Positions 7,384-8,709 of a stretch of 8,709 bases of DNA are shown one piece after another; the stretch's first letter is position 1; the number at the start of each line of letters is the position of its first letter. The stretch lies in contig CAJWDO010000056.1 of NCBI GenBank assembly GCA_913031555.1, forward strand, positions 1 to 8,709, read 5' to 3'. The DNA is from an uncultured Alphaproteobacteria bacterium (GTDB lineage: Bacteria > Pseudomonadota > Alphaproteobacteria > Puniceispirillales > Puniceispirillaceae). The notes under the pieces were generated by a model. The model ran no database searches. It had not been told where the DNA came from and saw only the letters and a program-made list of their open reading frames with translations. A program made the translations under genes and the position numbers.

Positions 7384-7526
7384 CACCGCCCTACGCGGTG
7401 ACAAACCGGCCCTGTCAAATGGACTTCAACCGCACGGGATGATTAACGGCACACCGTCTTTTCTTTTGTCTTATGCCTCATGGGCATGACGCCGCCCTGC
7501 GGTGTTGGCTCCGGTCAAGACAGGCC
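7384..7526 (+). other. Potential structured 5' leader RNA of the atp operon
   Basis: Four local hairpins can be drawn. They are CACCGC/GCGGTG (7384-7389 with 7395-7400, 5-nt loop), ACGG/CCGT (7446-7449 with 7454-7457) followed by a T-rich tract (7458-7474), ATGCC/GGCAT (7473-7477 with 7483-7487), and ACGCCGC/GCGGTGT (7489-7495 with 7499-7505, one G-U). A long-range helix GGCCCTGTC (7408-7416) with GACAGGCC (7519-7526), carrying one bulged C, could close the last three into one domain. Alternative pairings also exist: 7384-7389 can pair with 7499-7504, and 7451-7456 with 7500-7505. This was found by eye, without energy calculation or comparison. It matches no RNA family I recognise. Confidence 0.35.
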
Positions 7527-7528
7527 TC

Positions 7529-7558
7529 TGTATCGACACTGACTGTATCGACACTGAC
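7529..7558 (+). repeat. Perfect 15-bp tandem repeat ending at the atpI start codon
   Basis: TGTATCGACACTGAC is present twice head to tail (7529-7543 and 7544-7558), and the ATG at 7559 follows immediately. The repeat occupies the place where a Shine-Dalgarno would normally lie, and none is seen. In the frame of atpI it reads CIDTD twice, so it would be coding only if translation began at the upstream GTG (7502). Confidence 0.92.
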
Positions 7559-7933
7559 ATGAATGACAATGAACGGCACCGCGGCGATGAACGCCTTCAG
7601 GATCTGGACCGCCGCATTGACCGCATGCAGGAAGAGAGGGATGAGAAGACACGCGGACCAGATCGTCACGGATTGCCTGCTGGAGTGGGCGCCATTCTGG
7701 GGCGGGTTGCGACGGAACTTGTCGCCGGTGTAATCGTCGGATCCTTCATCGGCTGGGTGCTGGATCGCTGGTTTGGAACATCACCGCTGTTCCTGGTGTT
7801 GCTGTTCTTTCTTGGCGCCGCTGCCGGAATGCTGAATGTGTGGCGGATGGTGTCGGGACGCGACATGGCCGTCGGTTATTTTGACGAGCATCGGCGTAGC
7901 GCCGAGCAAAAGGACAAGCAGGACGGCGAATAG
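7559..7933 (+). CDS. atpI: ATP synthase accessory protein AtpI
   Basis: AtpI proteins are small membrane proteins encoded ahead of the F0 genes. They are reported to assist c-ring assembly or Mg2+ handling and are not part of the finished enzyme. The 124-residue product has a charged N-terminal helix (1-40, rich in Asp/Glu/Arg). Two membrane segments follow (about 50-68, VATELVAGVIVGSFIGWVL, and about 76-96), separated by the short DRWFGTSP turn, then a hydrophilic tail (about 100-124). The segment pattern, LDRWFGTSP turn and position before atpB support the call. The ATG at 7559 was chosen because it follows the tandem repeat and gives a typical length. A GTG at 7502 would add 19 residues including CIDTDCIDTD; neither start has a good ribosome-binding site. 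atpB begins 28 bp downstream, so both are likely co-transcribed from the promoter at 7329-7358. Confidence 0.88.
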   Translation: MNDNERHRGDERLQDLDRRIDRMQEERDEKTRGPDRHGLPAGVGAILGRVATELVAGVIVGSFIGWVLDRWFGTSPLFLVLLFFLGAAAGMLNVWRMVSGRDMAVGYFDEHRRSAEQKDKQDGE

Positions 7934-7942
7934 CCGTTGGTT

Positions 7943-7951
7943 AAGAGAGGA
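7943..7951 (+). promoter_or_regulatory. Ribosome-binding site of atpB
   Basis: AAGAGAGGA ends 10 nt before the ATG at 7962 and is the clearest Shine-Dalgarno-like sequence in the window, with slightly long spacing. It supports 7962 over the internal Met6 as the atpB start. Confidence 0.6.
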
Positions 7952-7961
7952 CGATCGACCC

Positions 7962-8709
7962 ATGGCTTCTGAGGGCATGCATTCCCCGGTTGAGCAGTTT
8001 GAGATCAGGCCGATTTTCGAAATGGCCGCCGGTGGCTACGACATCTCCTTTACGAATTCCAGCCTTTTCATGCTGTTGGCCATGGCTGTTGGTGGTGGTT
8101 TTCTGTTCAGTGCGATGCGCAACCGCGAACTGGTCCCCGGTCGGATGCAGGGCGCGGCGGAGATGATGTATGAATTCGTCGCCGATATGGTGCGCAGCAA
8201 TGTCGGCAATGACGGTCGGGCCTATTTCCCGTTTGTCCTTACCCTGTTCGTGTTTCTGCTGTTCGGCAATATGCTTGGGCTGATCCCCTATTCTTACACC
8301 TTCACCTCTCAGATCATCGTGACCTTCGCGATGGCGGGCTTTGTGTTTGTCGGTGTGACACTGATCGCGCTGTTCAAGCATGGCCTCCACTTCTTCAGCT
8401 TCTTCGTGCCGCAAGGCGCACCCAAGGTGCTGATCCCGTTTCTCATCGTCATCGAGGTGATTTCCTATTTCGTGCGCCCGGTCAGTCTGTCCGTGCGGCT
8501 TTTCGCCAACATGCTGGCCGGACATACGATGCTGAAGGTGTTCGCTGGCCTTGCGGTGATGATTTCGGGCGCTGGCGGCATCGCCATGACCGGCTCGGTG
8601 CTGCCTTTTCTGGCGCTCGTCGGTCTGACCGGGCTGGAAGTGCTGGTAGCGGCGCTCCAAGCCTATGTTTTCACCATCCTGACATGCATGTATCTGAATG
8701 ACGCGCTGC
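7962..8709 (+). CDS. atpB: F0F1 ATP synthase subunit a (AtpB), 3'-truncated by window edge
   Basis: Subunit a forms the proton half-channels of the F0 motor next to the c-ring in the inner membrane. The frame is open for 249 codons to the window edge. By family length and the terminal YLNDAL, only a few residues should be missing. It begins with a short amphipathic segment (SPVEQFEIRPIFEM), then hydrophobic helices including about 34-51 (FMLLAMAVGGGFLF), 88-108 (FVLTLFVFLLFGNMLGL), 117-138, 158-171 and 215-245. The essential proton-path arginine is Arg179 in SVRLFANMLAGH, and LQAYVFTILTCMYL (232-245) is the conserved last helix. A Shine-Dalgarno-like AAGAGAGGA precedes the start. It follows atpI by 28 bp, as in alphaproteobacterial F0 operons, where atpE and atpF genes normally come next. 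Confidence 0.97.
   Translation, partial: MASEGMHSPVEQFEIRPIFEMAAGGYDISFTNSSLFMLLAMAVGGGFLFSAMRNRELVPGRMQGAAEMMYEFVADMVRSNVGNDGRAYFPFVLTLFVFLLFGNMLGLIPYSYTFTSQIIVTFAMAGFVFVGVTLIALFKHGLHFFSFFVPQGAPKVLIPFLIVIEVISYFVRPVSLSVRLFANMLAGHTMLKVFAGLAVMISGAGGIAMTGSVLPFLALVGLTGLEVLVAALQAYVFTILTCMYLNDAL

Larger units (their letters stand above)
7246..7558. other. 313-bp intergenic region: smc 3' flank, atp promoter and possible structured leader
   Basis: No credible gene lies here. The first 80 bases after smc show no clear intrinsic terminator. A strong promoter follows (7329-7358), then about 190 nt of probable 5' leader for atpI containing several potential hairpins, a pyrimidine-rich tract and a start-abutting tandem repeat. 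These are listed separately. Confidence 0.7.

Noticed and set aside
7446..7474. ACGG/CCGT hairpin plus T-rich tract as a classical intrinsic terminator
   Set aside because: The stem is only four base pairs and the T-tract is interrupted. I kept it only as part of the possible structured leader.
7941..8660. 239-codon minus-strand open frame opposite atpB
   Set aside because: The translation is His/Gln/Arg/Asp-rich, typical of a reversed hydrophobic membrane-protein gene, with no recognisable domain. atpB itself is unambiguous.

Overview
The window is a GC-rich chromosomal segment carrying ordinary housekeeping genes of alphaproteobacterial type. That assignment rests on protein character: a DUF721/DciA-like protein next to mutY, a DsbA-family thioredoxin and smc; an SMC of the alphaproteobacterial form with a divergent alanine-rich hinge; and an atpI-atpB start to an F0 operon. 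The style recalls marine Rhodospirillales or SAR116-like genomes, but this finer placement is only an impression. No mobile element, phage gene, CRISPR array, tRNA or rRNA was seen.

Layout, left to right. The 3' part of purH (de novo purine synthesis) enters from the left edge and converges on mutY (adenine glycosylase, minus strand), with 12 bp between the stop codons. A 165-bp divergent region separates mutY from a plus-strand group: a DUF721/DciA-like gene, a DsbA-family periplasmic oxidoreductase with a twin-arginine-like signal peptide, and a full-length smc starting at GTG. A 313-bp intergenic stretch follows, with a strong sigma70-type promoter, several potential RNA hairpins and a perfect 15-bp tandem repeat that ends exactly at the atpI start codon. 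Then come atpI and atpB; atpB runs off the right edge only a few residues short of its expected end.

Functionally, the middle is a genome-maintenance neighbourhood: oxidative-damage repair (MutY), probable replicative helicase loading (DciA-like) and chromosome organisation (SMC), with one envelope oxidoreductase between them. The right end begins the membrane F0 sector of ATP synthase under its own promoter.

I found no novel multi-gene system. The features most worth a second look are non-coding: the potentially structured atp leader with its start-abutting tandem repeat, an 11-bp direct repeat spaced 31 bp apart before smc, and a promoter placed to give a leaderless dsbA-like mRNA.
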